DNA of 15,318 bases from an uncultured Collinsella sp. (GCA_900757465.1 CAAENY010000127.1:1-15318); one strand, 5' to 3'. Counted from the first letter of the stretch, positions 5,695 through 13,133 are shown. Numbers and translations are program-made. Notes: generated by a model from the letters alone, not told the origin.

Positions 5695-6933
5695 ATGACA
5701 AAAGACGATAGGCAAGCGTTCGAGGTGCCCGATCGACTCTTTGAATACGTGAGGTCGGTCGTCGACAACCGCGCGCTTGCAACGGTGCTGCTCTTTTTGC
5801 TGAGCCTGCTGCTGATTGGCATCGATAACATCGCCGGAATCTTGGCGGTGCTGCTTATCGGCTTTTTGCTGATCGATCGATTCGAAATCGTTCGCCGCTG
5901 CGTGGTGATTGGCGGCGCCGCGTGGGCCATGACGTTGGCGATTGGCGCCATGGCGCTCGGCGGCATTGAAGGGCCGGTGCTGTTCGATGCCGGCTTTGTA
6001 TTCAACATGCTTGGCTTTGTGCTGGCGCTTGCCGTGTGCGTGCTGTTCTTGTGCGGCCGCGCCCTGTACTACCAGGGCTACGAGCAGGGCGAGCAGCATG
6101 CCGATTGTGTGCTGGCCGCTCGTATTCAAGATCGCCTGATCGATCACCCCGACACCTGGGACAACATCGACGGCGACTTCTTGGAGGCCGAGGGCGCCCT
6201 TAACCGCGTGCGTGACCGTGAGCGCAAGGTGCAGCAAGCTCTGCGTGACGAGTCGCATCGCAAGGACGATCTGGTCACGTACTTGGCACATGACCTGCGC
6301 ACCCCGCTTGCCAGCGTGGTGGGCTATCTTTCGCTGCTGCAAGAGGCTCCCGAGCTGCCGGTTGAGCAACGTACGCACTTTACGGGCGTGGCGCTCGACA
6401 AGGCGCACCGGCTCGATGCACTCATCGAAGAGTTCTTCGATATCACGCGCTTTGACTTCCACGATATCGTGCTCACGCGCGGCTATGTTGATCTGGGGTT
6501 GCTGCTGGCTCAGGTGACTGACGAGTTCTATCCCATCCTCAACGAGCAGCATAAGGAAGTCCAAGTTGATATTCGCGAGGACCTGACGGTGCTCGTGGAT
6601 GGCGACAAGATGGCCCGCGTGTTTAACAACATCATGAAAAACGCCGTCGCCTATAGCTATGAGGGCTCGACTATCACGATCGAGGCCGGGCGCCAAGACG
6701 ATGGCGGCGTGCGCGTGCGCTTTATCAATCAGGGCGATCCTATCCCTGCGGCTAAGCTCAAGGTGATCTTTGAGAAGTTCTATCGCCTGGATGCGGCGCG
6801 TGCGACCAATCGCGGTGGTGCCGGTCTGGGCCTTGCTATTGCCAAGGAGATCATCGCGGCACACGGCGGTACCGTTGCATGTGAATCGACGCCCGAACAC
6901 ACGATATTCACCATCGAGCTGCCCGCCGCATAG
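5695..6933 (+). CDS. Membrane sensor histidine kinase, VanS-like
   Basis: A 412-aa partner of the preceding regulator. The ATG at 5695 is chosen because GAGGA (5683-5687) precedes it; an upstream open frame overlaps the regulator gene. Four hydrophobic segments (about 28-48, 49-63, 70-92 and 100-125) leave almost no extracytoplasmic loop. The H-box YLAHDLRTPLASVVGYLSLL has His199. The dimerisation helix runs on through EEFFDITRFD, then N-box NNIMKNAVAYS (about 311-321), FEKFYRLD and GGAGLGLAIAKEI (about 374-386). These blocks closely resemble VanS. With so little outside the membrane, it may sense a lipid-linked or membrane-embedded signal rather than a soluble one. No clear terminator follows. 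Confidence 0.92.
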   Translation: MTKDDRQAFEVPDRLFEYVRSVVDNRALATVLLFLLSLLLIGIDNIAGILAVLLIGFLLIDRFEIVRRCVVIGGAAWAMTLAIGAMALGGIEGPVLFDAGFVFNMLGFVLALAVCVLFLCGRALYYQGYEQGEQHADCVLAARIQDRLIDHPDTWDNIDGDFLEAEGALNRVRDRERKVQQALRDESHRKDDLVTYLAHDLRTPLASVVGYLSLLQEAPELPVEQRTHFTGVALDKAHRLDALIEEFFDITRFDFHDIVLTRGYVDLGLLLAQVTDEFYPILNEQHKEVQVDIREDLTVLVDGDKMARVFNNIMKNAVAYSYEGSTITIEAGRQDDGGVRVRFINQGDPIPAAKLKVIFEKFYRLDAARATNRGGAGLGLAIAKEIIAAHGGTVACESTPEHTIFTIELPAA

Positions 6934-6943
6934 CCAGCGTGCC

Positions 6944-6960
6944 CTTACAAACACTTGACA
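6944..6960 (+). promoter_or_regulatory. Pho-box-like direct repeat and -35 upstream of pstB
   Basis: CTTACA (6944-6949), five bases, TTGACA (6955-6960) gives an 11-bp period with 4 of 6 matching positions, similar in layout to PhoB/PhoP boxes. TTGACA is also a perfect -35, but the nearest -10-like sequences (CATATG 6974-6979, TATGAG 6976-6981) are spaced only 13-15 bp away. The assignment is tentative. Confidence 0.35.
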
Positions 6961-6995
6961 ATGCGCTCACGTGCATATGAGCCGCGATTTCTACT

Positions 6996-7021
6996 ATCGA
7001 TACTGCTGAATTGATATCGAT
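6996..7021. repeat. Inverted repeat just upstream of pstB ribosome site
   Basis: ATCGATA (6996-7002) and TATCGAT (7015-7021) are perfect 7-bp inverted arms with a 12-nt spacer. The second arm touches the ribosome site GGAGG (7024-7028). It could be an operator or an mRNA hairpin affecting translation. Confidence 0.4.
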
Positions 7022-7036
7022 GTGGAGGTATGCGGT

Positions 7037-7912
7037 ATGACGGCTGCTGCGGCTGTGGAGCCCACGGAGCTTGAAGAACTCATGAAAGCGCAGGCCGAGG
7101 CCGCGTACAAGCGCGAGGTTGGGGATGCGACTCGCCCCACGGCAGAGGATCTTGCCGCCTCGCCGACGCGCATCGACGTCGAGGGCCTCGACCTGTTCTA
7201 TGGCGACCATCATGCGCTCAAGGACGTGAATATCAAGATCCGCGACAAGCAGATCACCTCGTTTATCGGGCCTTCGGGCTGCGGAAAGTCCACGTTGCTG
7301 CGCTGCTTTAACCGCATGAACGACGGCATCAAGGATTGCCGCATCGAGGGCAAGATTGCGCTCGATGGTCAAGATATCCTGGGCGATTACGACATCTGCC
7401 GTTTGCGCCAGCGCGTGGGCATGGTGTTTCAGCGCCCCAACCCGTTTCCCATGAGCATCTACGACAACGTCGCCTACGGTCCTCGCGGCATGGGAGTGCG
7501 CGACCGCGTCGTGCTCGACGAGCTGGTCGAAGACTCCCTGCGACGCGCCGCCCTGTGGGACGAGGTCAAGGACAAGCTCAAAGAATCGGGTCTGGGTCTT
7601 TCGGGCGGCCAGCAGCAGCGTCTGTGCATCGCCCGTGCGCTGGCCGTGCAGCCCGACATTCTGCTGATGGACGAACCGACCTCGGCGCTCGACCCCGTAT
7701 CGACGCTGGTGGTGGAGCAGCTGGCCTGCGAGCTCAAGGAGACCTGCACGCTCGTGGTCGTGACGCACAACATGCAGCAGGCCGCGCGTATTTCCGATTC
7801 GGTCGCGTTCTTTTTGCTGGGTGAGCTGGTGGAGCACGCGCCCACCGCGCAACTCTTCAAGAATCCGACTGATCCGCGCACGGCGGATTATTTGACGGGC
7901 CGTTTTGGCTGA
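7037..7912 (+). CDS. pstB: Phosphate ABC transporter ATP-binding protein PstB
   Basis: The ATPase subunit of the high-affinity phosphate importer PstSCAB, acting at the inner face of the membrane. The start is ATG 7037 with GGAGG 8 nt upstream; 291 aa. Walker A GPSGCGKST is at 78-86, the Q-loop in MVFQRPNPFPMSIYDNVAYG, signature LSGGQQQR at 188-195, Walker B LLMDEPTSALDP at 209-220, and switch His244 in VVVTHNMQQ. RPNPFPMSIYDNVAYG and DEPTSALDP are typical of PstB. It carries about 45 extra residues before the ATPase core (EELMKAQAEAAYKREVGDAT, charged). PstS, PstC, PstA and PhoU are not adjacent; instead a PhoB/PhoR-type pair follows 64 bp downstream, a known partnership. Confidence 0.95.
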   Translation: MTAAAAVEPTELEELMKAQAEAAYKREVGDATRPTAEDLAASPTRIDVEGLDLFYGDHHALKDVNIKIRDKQITSFIGPSGCGKSTLLRCFNRMNDGIKDCRIEGKIALDGQDILGDYDICRLRQRVGMVFQRPNPFPMSIYDNVAYGPRGMGVRDRVVLDELVEDSLRRAALWDEVKDKLKESGLGLSGGQQQRLCIARALAVQPDILLMDEPTSALDPVSTLVVEQLACELKETCTLVVVTHNMQQAARISDSVAFFLLGELVEHAPTAQLFKNPTDPRTADYLTGRFG

Positions 7913-7976
7913 TACCATCTAGTACAGGCACCTTTAGGGTTAAGATGCGGTCATGCCGGCCGCAAAGGGGTTCAAC

Positions 7977-8705
7977 ATGATCTATTACGTCGAGGACGAT
8001 GACAACATCAGGGATTTGACGGTCTATGCGCTGCGCAAGCAGGGAATCGAGGCCGAGGGCTTTTCGTGCGATGGCGAGTTTAAGGCCGCCGTGGCGCGAC
8101 GGGTACCCGATGCTGTCCTGCTCGATATCATGCTGCCCGATACCGATGGCTTGGCGATTATGCGTCGACTGCGTGCCGATCGCCTGACGGCGACGGTGCC
8201 CATCATGATGCTTACCGCCAAGGATACCGAGCTCGACAAGGTGATGGCGCTCGATGGCGGTGCCGACGATTACCTGACTAAGCCGTTTTCGCTCATGGAG
8301 CTCGCCAGCCGCTGCCGCGCACTGCTGCGTCGCGACGGCATGGTCAAACAGGCAAGCGATGTGCTCAGCGTGGGCGACATTGTGCTCTCGCCCAGCCATC
8401 GTGAGGTGACTGTTGCCGGCGAGTCGCTTAAGCTCACCCTGCGCGAGTTCGACCTGCTCGAGTACCTCATGCGCAAGCCCGGCGTGGTCTTTACCCGCGA
8501 GTCGTTGCTGCAGAGCGTGTGGGGCTGGGACTTCGACGGCGGTTCGCGCACCGTTGACGTGCACGTGCAGACGCTTCGCCAAAAACTGGGCGAGCATGCC
8601 AGCGCCATCGAGACCGTGCGCGGCGTGGGCTACCGCTTGGCCGAGCCTTCTGCCGGTGATGGTGCCGAAGGTGACGACACCGCGGCCACCGCATCGGAGG
8701 AGTAA
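7977..8705 (+). CDS. PhoB/PhoP-type response regulator
   Basis: A 242-aa OmpR-family regulator. ATG 7977 is chosen because AAAGGGG (7964-7970) lies 6 nt upstream; an ATG at 7953 lacks a ribosome site. The receiver (1-118) has acidic residues in YYVEDDDNIRD, phospho-acceptor Asp50 in LLDIMLPDTDG, and TKPFSLMEL. The winged helix (about 130-225) carries LTLREFDLLEYLM, GGSRTVDVHVQTLRQKLG and TVRGVGYRL. The MIYYVEDDxNIR opening is typical of the PhoB-like regulators linked to pst genes. The C-terminus is an acidic, Ala/Thr-rich tail. It likely activates phosphate-starvation genes, including pstB. It shares an operon with the following kinase, whose ribosome site lies within this gene's last codons. 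Confidence 0.9.
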   Translation: MIYYVEDDDNIRDLTVYALRKQGIEAEGFSCDGEFKAAVARRVPDAVLLDIMLPDTDGLAIMRRLRADRLTATVPIMMLTAKDTELDKVMALDGGADDYLTKPFSLMELASRCRALLRRDGMVKQASDVLSVGDIVLSPSHREVTVAGESLKLTLREFDLLEYLMRKPGVVFTRESLLQSVWGWDFDGGSRTVDVHVQTLRQKLGEHASAIETVRGVGYRLAEPSAGDGAEGDDTAATASEE

Positions 8706-8708
8706 CCC

Positions 8709-10133
8709 GTGGTCTTCGCCCCCCAGGGAAAACATACGCTGTCGCACCGCGTTTTTGTGACGATCTTTGTCTGCGCCATGGCGGTTATCGTGGCGTTTAC
8801 GGTGCTGGGTGCGTTCTTTGTGCAAAACACCTTGGCGGATGCCACGAGTGCCAATCTGGCGCAGGAAACCGAGCTCATTGCTGCCGCCCTCGACGAGCAG
8901 CAGGAGCCCATCCCGTTCTTGCGTAGCCTCGATCGAGAGGACTTGCGCATCACGCTGATTAACAAGGATGGATCGGTTGCCTACGACAACGAGGCGTCGC
9001 CTTCCACACTGCCCAACCATGGCGATCGCCCCGAGGTCATCGAGGCCTTTGAGAGTGGTTCGGGTTCCGCGGAGCGCGCAAGCTCTACGCTCGACGAGAT
9101 TATGCTGTATCGCGCCGTCGCCCTTGATAACGGCCAGGTTGTCCGCTTGGCGCAGGCCCAGCCTGGCGTTGCGGCGATTTTGCTGTCGATGGTGGCGCCG
9201 ATGCTGCTTATCGCAGCAGCGGGTGCGGTACTCTCGTTTTTTATGGCGCGCCGCGAGTCCCGTGCCATCATCGCGCCTTTGCAAGAGGTGGATTTGGACC
9301 ACCCACGCCGTAGCTATGAGCACGCCTATGCCGAGATGGTCCCCATGCTTGAGCGTATTGAGTCGCAGCGCCAGGAGCTCAAGCGCCAAATGGCGGTGCT
9401 GGCGGACAACGACCGTATGCGCCGCGAGTTCACGGCGAATATCACCCATGAGCTCAAGACGCCGCTTACGGCGATTTCGGGCTATGCCGAGCTCATCGCA
9501 AACGGCATGGTCGAGGGCGAGGGCGACCTGCGCAACTTTGGCGGTCGCATCTATCGTGAGGCGGGCCGCTTGGCAGCGCTTGTCAACGATATCCTTACGC
9601 TGTCTAACTTGGACGAGGCCGAGCGTGCAGCTGAGGGCGAGGCGGTGCCCATTGGGTCCACGGAGCCTATTGAGCTCTCACGTGCCATCTACGCGGTCGA
9701 GCAGCGTCTTGAACAGGTCGCCCGTCAGGCGAATGTGACGATAAGTCATGAGACCAAGCCTGTGGTCATCGAGGGCGTGTCGCGCTTGCTTGACGAGCTC
9801 ATCTATAATCTGGCAAGCAACGCCATCCGCTACAATCGACCCGGCGGTACGGTTACGCTGCAGTGCGGCACCAACGACGAAGGCCATCCGTTCCTTGCGG
9901 TCGCCGACACGGGAATCGGTATCGCGCCTGAAGAACAGGGCAAGGTATTTGAGCGGTTCTATCGCGTGGACAAGAGTAGGTCCAAGGCACGCGGCGGAAC
10001 CGGTCTGGGGCTTGCCATTGTCAAGCATGCGGCCCTGTATCATCACGCCACGCTCGATCTGTCGAGCGAGTTGGGCGTGGGAACCACCATTACGGTGACG
10101 TTTCCCATACAGCAGGACGAGCCATTCGCATAG
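8709..10133 (+). CDS. PhoR-type sensor histidine kinase
   Basis: A 474-aa kinase starting at GTG 8709, three bases after the regulator's stop, with GGAGGA (8697-8702) as ribosome site, so translation is probably coupled. Membrane segments lie at about 15-40 and 156-180, enclosing a ~115-residue extracytoplasmic domain (LADATSANLAQETELIAAAL onward). There is an HAMP-like linker, then H-box ANITHELKTPLTAISGYAEL with His247, N-box LIYNLASNAIRYN, DTGIGI, FERFYRVDKSRS and GGTGLGLAIVKH (429-440). The architecture matches PhoR of Gram-positive bacteria. It probably senses phosphate status, perhaps through the Pst complex. A likely terminator follows. Confidence 0.92.
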   Translation: MVFAPQGKHTLSHRVFVTIFVCAMAVIVAFTVLGAFFVQNTLADATSANLAQETELIAAALDEQQEPIPFLRSLDREDLRITLINKDGSVAYDNEASPSTLPNHGDRPEVIEAFESGSGSAERASSTLDEIMLYRAVALDNGQVVRLAQAQPGVAAILLSMVAPMLLIAAAGAVLSFFMARRESRAIIAPLQEVDLDHPRRSYEHAYAEMVPMLERIESQRQELKRQMAVLADNDRMRREFTANITHELKTPLTAISGYAELIANGMVEGEGDLRNFGGRIYREAGRLAALVNDILTLSNLDEAERAAEGEAVPIGSTEPIELSRAIYAVEQRLEQVARQANVTISHETKPVVIEGVSRLLDELIYNLASNAIRYNRPGGTVTLQCGTNDEGHPFLAVADTGIGIAPEEQGKVFERFYRVDKSRSKARGGTGLGLAIVKHAALYHHATLDLSSELGVGTTITVTFPIQQDEPFA

Positions 10134-10158
10134 CGATATAACATAGATATTGATGCAG

Positions 10159-10200
10159 ACGCCGCATTTGACTTTCGGGTGCGGCGTTGTTGTGCAATTT
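10159..10200 (+). terminator. Probable terminator after the phoB/phoR-like pair
   Basis: ACGCCGCA (10159-10166) pairs perfectly with TGCGGCGT (10180-10187) around a 13-nt loop. The tail is only moderately T-rich (TGTTGTGCAATTTT). It starts 26 nt after the kinase stop codon. Confidence 0.6.
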
Positions 10201-10219
10201 TACGATTGCTTCCGACATT

Positions 10220-10250
10220 TTTACAGGAGAGCCTGTTTCTTATGTATAGA
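10220..10250 (+). promoter_or_regulatory. Candidate promoter of the polysaccharide-control operon
   Basis: TTTACA (10220-10225) and TATAGA (10245-10250) are plausible -35 and -10 boxes but are 19 bp apart. A small palindrome ACAGG-AGAG-CCTGT (10223-10236) overlaps the -35 and spacer and could be a regulator site. It implies a leader of about 70 nt before the ATG at 10329. The 195-bp intergenic region holds no other clear element; GATAAC at 10274 is a weaker alternative. Confidence 0.35.
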
Positions 10251-10328
10251 GTTTGGTCTCGGTAAAAAGATGCGATAACATACGGACAGTTTTGTCAATC
10301 CGAACTGGGGAAATGAAAGGCAAGCTGC

Positions 10329-10985
10329 ATGACCCTTCTCGAACTGTTCCAGCTGCTGAAGAAGCACCTTCAGCTGGTCATCACCCTTCCGGTGGTCTGC
10401 GCGATCGCCATGGGCATCGTGTCCTTCGTTGCGATGGACAACACCTATACCGCGACGACGAGCATGTACATTCTCGCCAAGACCGACGATAGCGGTCAGA
10501 TGAGCTACAACGATCTCTCGGCGAGTCAGATGCTTTCCAACGATATCGCCACGCTGCTGGATAGCGATAGCGTTAAGAGCGGCGCAGCCAATGAACTGGG
10601 CCTCACCGATCTGGATGACTACAAGGTGTCTGTTTCCTCCGAGACCACCACGCGTGTCATTACGCTTTCGGTTACCGGCACCGATGCCAAGGAGACGGCT
10701 AAGGTCGCAAAGGCCATGGCCAGCTCGGTGAGTACGGTCGCTCAGAACGTCGGCGCTGCCCAGAGCATCAACGTTATCGACGAGGCTAAGACCCCCGAAG
10801 CCCCCAGCGGTCCCAAGCGTATGCTGTACGTTGCTGTCGCGTTCCTCGCCGGTATCTTTATCGCAGTCGCCTATGTCGTTTTGGCAGACATGCTCAATAC
10901 CCGCATCCGCGGTGCCGAAGAGGCAGAAGAGCTCCTGGGCATTCCCGTTGTTGGCCGAATTCCGGCTATGAAAGGTGGTAAATAG
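10329..10985 (+). CDS. Wzz/CpsC-type polysaccharide chain-length and kinase-activator protein
   Basis: A 218-aa membrane protein. AAAGG (10316-10320) precedes the ATG. Two transmembrane helices (about 16-35 and 165-188) flank an extracytoplasmic domain of ~130 residues, preceded at the second helix by the proline-rich EAKTPEAPSGPKR typical of Wzz proteins. The cytoplasmic tail ends GIPVVGRIPAMKGGK, the segment that in Gram-positive CpsC/YveK proteins contacts and activates the tyrosine kinase. The kinase gene follows after 2 nt. Its role would be to set the length or export of a surface polysaccharide by coupling to the kinase. Family membership is clear; the polymer is unknown. Confidence 0.88.
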   Translation: MTLLELFQLLKKHLQLVITLPVVCAIAMGIVSFVAMDNTYTATTSMYILAKTDDSGQMSYNDLSASQMLSNDIATLLDSDSVKSGAANELGLTDLDDYKVSVSSETTTRVITLSVTGTDAKETAKVAKAMASSVSTVAQNVGAAQSINVIDEAKTPEAPSGPKRMLYVAVAFLAGIFIAVAYVVLADMLNTRIRGAEEAEELLGIPVVGRIPAMKGGK

Positions 10986-10987
10986 GC

Positions 10988-11725
10988 ATGGCTAAGGCAA
11001 AGAACACCGATAAGCTCGTTGTACAGAATGCCGCCAAGACCCTTCTGGCCAACATCCGCTTTGCGAGCGTGGACGACCCCATTCGCTCCATTACTGTCAC
11101 GTCCTCGATTCCCAACGAGGGCAAGTCTACGGTTTCCATCAACCTTGCCCAGGCTATCGCCACGAGCGGCAAGTCCGTGCTCCTGGTCGAGGCCGATATG
11201 CGCCGCAGGTCCCTTTCCGATATGCTCGGCGTTCGTTCGCGCGGCGGACTCTATGCGGTTCTTTCCGAGCAGATCTCCATTGACCAGGCAATTGTCGAGA
11301 CGGGTCAGAAGAACTTCTACTTCCTCGATGCCGAGCCGCATATTCCCAATCCTGCCGACATCATCGTCTCTCACCGCTTTGCCAAGCTGGTAAAGGCACT
11401 GTCTGCCAAGTTCCAGTACGTCATCTTCGACGCTCCCCCGGTCGGCACCTTCATCGATGCTGCCGAGATTGCCAGCCTGACCGACGGCACGCTGTTCGTG
11501 GTGCGCGAGGACTTCACCAAGCGCGAGGAGGCACTCAACGCTATCGGCCAGCTTAAGAAGTCCGAAAAGGTCAAGCTCATCGGTACCGTCATGAACTACT
11601 GCGAGACCGAGACCAGCGAGTACTACTACTCCTACTACACCAAGGACGGTAAGAAGGTTAAGAAGGGCTCCGACGATCAGGGGACTTCCAAAAAGGGCAT
11701 CTTCACCAACCGAGCAAACGTTTAG
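10988..11725 (+). CDS. CpsD/CapB-type bacterial tyrosine kinase (BY-kinase)
   Basis: A 245-aa cytoplasmic P-loop kinase that autophosphorylates on a C-terminal tyrosine cluster. Walker A is SSIPNEGKST (39-48, Lys46). Walker A' is VLLVEADMRR (64-73), with Glu68 in place of the usual first Asp. Walker B is YVIFDAPPV (144-152, Asp148). The tail has five tyrosines within six residues (EYYYSYY; Tyr212-214, 216, 217), then a Lys-rich end. It begins 2 nt after the CpsC-like gene, as expected for a split Gram-positive pair in which the membrane activator and kinase are separate proteins. The cognate phosphatase lies downstream. Confidence 0.92.
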   Translation: MAKAKNTDKLVVQNAAKTLLANIRFASVDDPIRSITVTSSIPNEGKSTVSINLAQAIATSGKSVLLVEADMRRRSLSDMLGVRSRGGLYAVLSEQISIDQAIVETGQKNFYFLDAEPHIPNPADIIVSHRFAKLVKALSAKFQYVIFDAPPVGTFIDAAEIASLTDGTLFVVREDFTKREEALNAIGQLKKSEKVKLIGTVMNYCETETSEYYYSYYTKDGKKVKKGSDDQGTSKKGIFTNRANV

Positions 11726-11742
11726 TTGATTAAGGCTGACCT

Positions 11743-12393
11743 ATGCGTGACATTCATTGCCATATCTTGCCGGGTGTAGACGACGGCGCCGCCGATCTCG
11801 ATGAGAGCTTGGCGATGCTCGAGGCTGCCAAGCGGGCCGGTGTAACCAGAATCGTTTGCACTCCTCACTGCCGTGATCCCTATTTTGATTACGACAAGAT
11901 GTGGGATGCCTTTGAGCTGCTGCGTGATAACGCTGACGGTTTTCCGCTCCAGATGGGCTTCGAGGTCAACCATCGAAAGCTCGTTGAACTTGGTATCGAT
12001 GCCGCGGAGCACTTGCATTTCGATGGAACCAACGAGTTTCTGCTCGAGCTTTCGACGCATGCCGATGCGTATGCGTTTAGAGAGTACGAGAACACGATTT
12101 ACGATTTGCAGTGCCGTGGCTACCAGGTGATCATCGCTCATCCTGAGCGCTATCGTGCGGTTCAAAAGGATGTAAGCGTGGCAGAGCGCCTGGTCGATAT
12201 GGGCTGCAAGCTGCAGGCTTCGGCGGACTTTATTGCCGGCGGTCGCTTTGGTCGCGAGAAAAAGCCGGCACAGCGCCTGTTCGATCAGAATCTGTACAGC
12301 TTCATCGCGAGCGATGCCCATAACGTGGGTCATTACGATTGCCTGGCGAAGGCTCGCGCGAAGTTTAGCGTGCGCGGAGCCCATTTTCGCTAA
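11743..12393 (+). CDS. CpsB/YwqE-type PHP-family protein-tyrosine phosphatase
   Basis: A 216-aa metal-dependent phosphatase that would dephosphorylate the upstream BY-kinase. Metal-binding motifs of the PHP fold are intact: DIHCHILPGVDDGA (His5, His7), TPH (His42), a Glu in FEVNH, AHPERY (His133) and ASDAHN (Asp191, His193). The length is slightly shorter than the ~250 aa of classical members. ATG 11743 follows the kinase stop by 17 nt with a weak AAGG ribosome site. It completes the activator-kinase-phosphatase set. Confidence 0.93.
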   Translation: MRDIHCHILPGVDDGAADLDESLAMLEAAKRAGVTRIVCTPHCRDPYFDYDKMWDAFELLRDNADGFPLQMGFEVNHRKLVELGIDAAEHLHFDGTNEFLLELSTHADAYAFREYENTIYDLQCRGYQVIIAHPERYRAVQKDVSVAERLVDMGCKLQASADFIAGGRFGREKKPAQRLFDQNLYSFIASDAHNVGHYDCLAKARAKFSVRGAHFR

Positions 12394-12432
12394 AATCTGT
12401 CCCTAACGTTCGCATTGAATGAAGGGGCAGCC

Positions 12433-12933
12433 ATGGATATTCAACTTAAGACGGGATGCTTTGATGACGCGGCGTTGGTGCGCCGCGTCGTTTTTATGGA
12501 CGAACAGGGTTACGAAATCGAGTTCGACGCTATCGACGAGGATCCGAACTGCATTCATGTGACGCTCTATGTAGACGGCGAGCTTGCCGGTTGCTCGCGC
12601 GTGTTTCCCGAAGAGCTTGAGCGCGTGGCTGACGCAGAGGCCCCAGTGTTGCCGGCATGCGACATGGACGAAGGCGTTGCGGCGGGGGAGACCTACATTA
12701 TGGGGCGCGTCGCCGTGCTGCCGGCTATGCGTCGTCGCGGACTGGCGAGTGCGATCGTCGAGGCCAGTGCTGCGTGTGCACGCAATGCCGGCGCTAAGCT
12801 TATTAAGCTGCATGCGCAGGAATACGTGCTGCCGCTCTATGCAAAGGCGGGCTACACGCAAATTGCCCCGGTAGATTACGAAGACGAGGGCCAACCCCAT
12901 GTCTGGATGGCCAAGCGCGTAGATGGTAGATAG
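12433..12933 (+). CDS. GNAT-family N-acetyltransferase (ElaA-like)
   Basis: A 166-aa enzyme predicted to transfer an acetyl group from acetyl-CoA. ATG 12433 is preceded by AAGGGG (12422-12427); a TTG at 12415 is less likely. The N-terminal part (VRRVVFMDEQGYEIEFDAID) resembles ElaA-type proteins. The acetyl-CoA-binding motif A is GRVAVLPAMRRRGLASAIVE (from residue 91), with the RRRGLA pyrophosphate loop. The C-terminal LHAQEYVLPLYAKAGYTQI is the typical motif B region. The substrate is unknown. It starts 39 nt after the phosphatase and may be read through from that operon, but a functional link is not evident. Confidence 0.87.
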   Translation: MDIQLKTGCFDDAALVRRVVFMDEQGYEIEFDAIDEDPNCIHVTLYVDGELAGCSRVFPEELERVADAEAPVLPACDMDEGVAAGETYIMGRVAVLPAMRRRGLASAIVEASAACARNAGAKLIKLHAQEYVLPLYAKAGYTQIAPVDYEDEGQPHVWMAKRVDGR

Positions 12934-13041
12934 GGACGTTCCTTTTTTGCCGGCAGTTTGGGACACTCCTTGGCATCCGCCGCACGGTCGTTTCAACATA
13001 CAGTTTTTCGATTCCGTATGTATATATGCGCGCTAATGGGT

Positions 13042-13049
13042 TATAAAAT
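13042..13049 (+). promoter_or_regulatory. Candidate -10 region of htpG
   Basis: TATAAAAT in an AT-rich pocket (about 13000-13055) is the best -10-like sequence between the acetyltransferase and htpG. No convincing -35 lies 16-18 bp upstream. Neither CIRCE (TTAGCACTC/GAGTGCTAA) nor the HspR site (CTTGAGT/ACTCAAG) is present. It would give a leader of about 80 nt. Confidence 0.4.
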
Positions 13050-13078
13050 CTAAGTCTGAACATAGCAGGTCTGCGATG

Positions 13079-13103
13079 CGGCTCGGGCGACCGGGCCGTT
13101 TTT
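13079..13103 (+). terminator. Terminator-like hairpin in the htpG leader
   Basis: CGGCTCGG (13079-13086), loop GCGA, CCGGGCCG (13091-13098) with one T-G wobble, then TTTTTG. It lies downstream of the only good -10 sequence and 30 nt before the htpG start, so it could attenuate htpG. It may instead end transcription coming from the acetyltransferase gene. Confidence 0.6.
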
Positions 13104-13133
13104 GCGGACGGGGGTAGCGCGAAAGGACTGCAC

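Noticed and set aside
3435..6933. Vancomycin-resistance operon
   Set aside because: Only regulator-like and carboxypeptidase-like genes are present; ligase, VanH and VanX homologues are absent.
5653..9449. Long antisense open frames opposite the two-component and pstB genes
   Set aside because: All are mirror frames of well-supported plus-strand genes, with no ribosome sites.
12934..13133. CIRCE or HspR operator for htpG
   Set aside because: Neither TTAGCACTC/GAGTGCTAA nor CTTGAGT/ACTCAAG, even loosely, is found.
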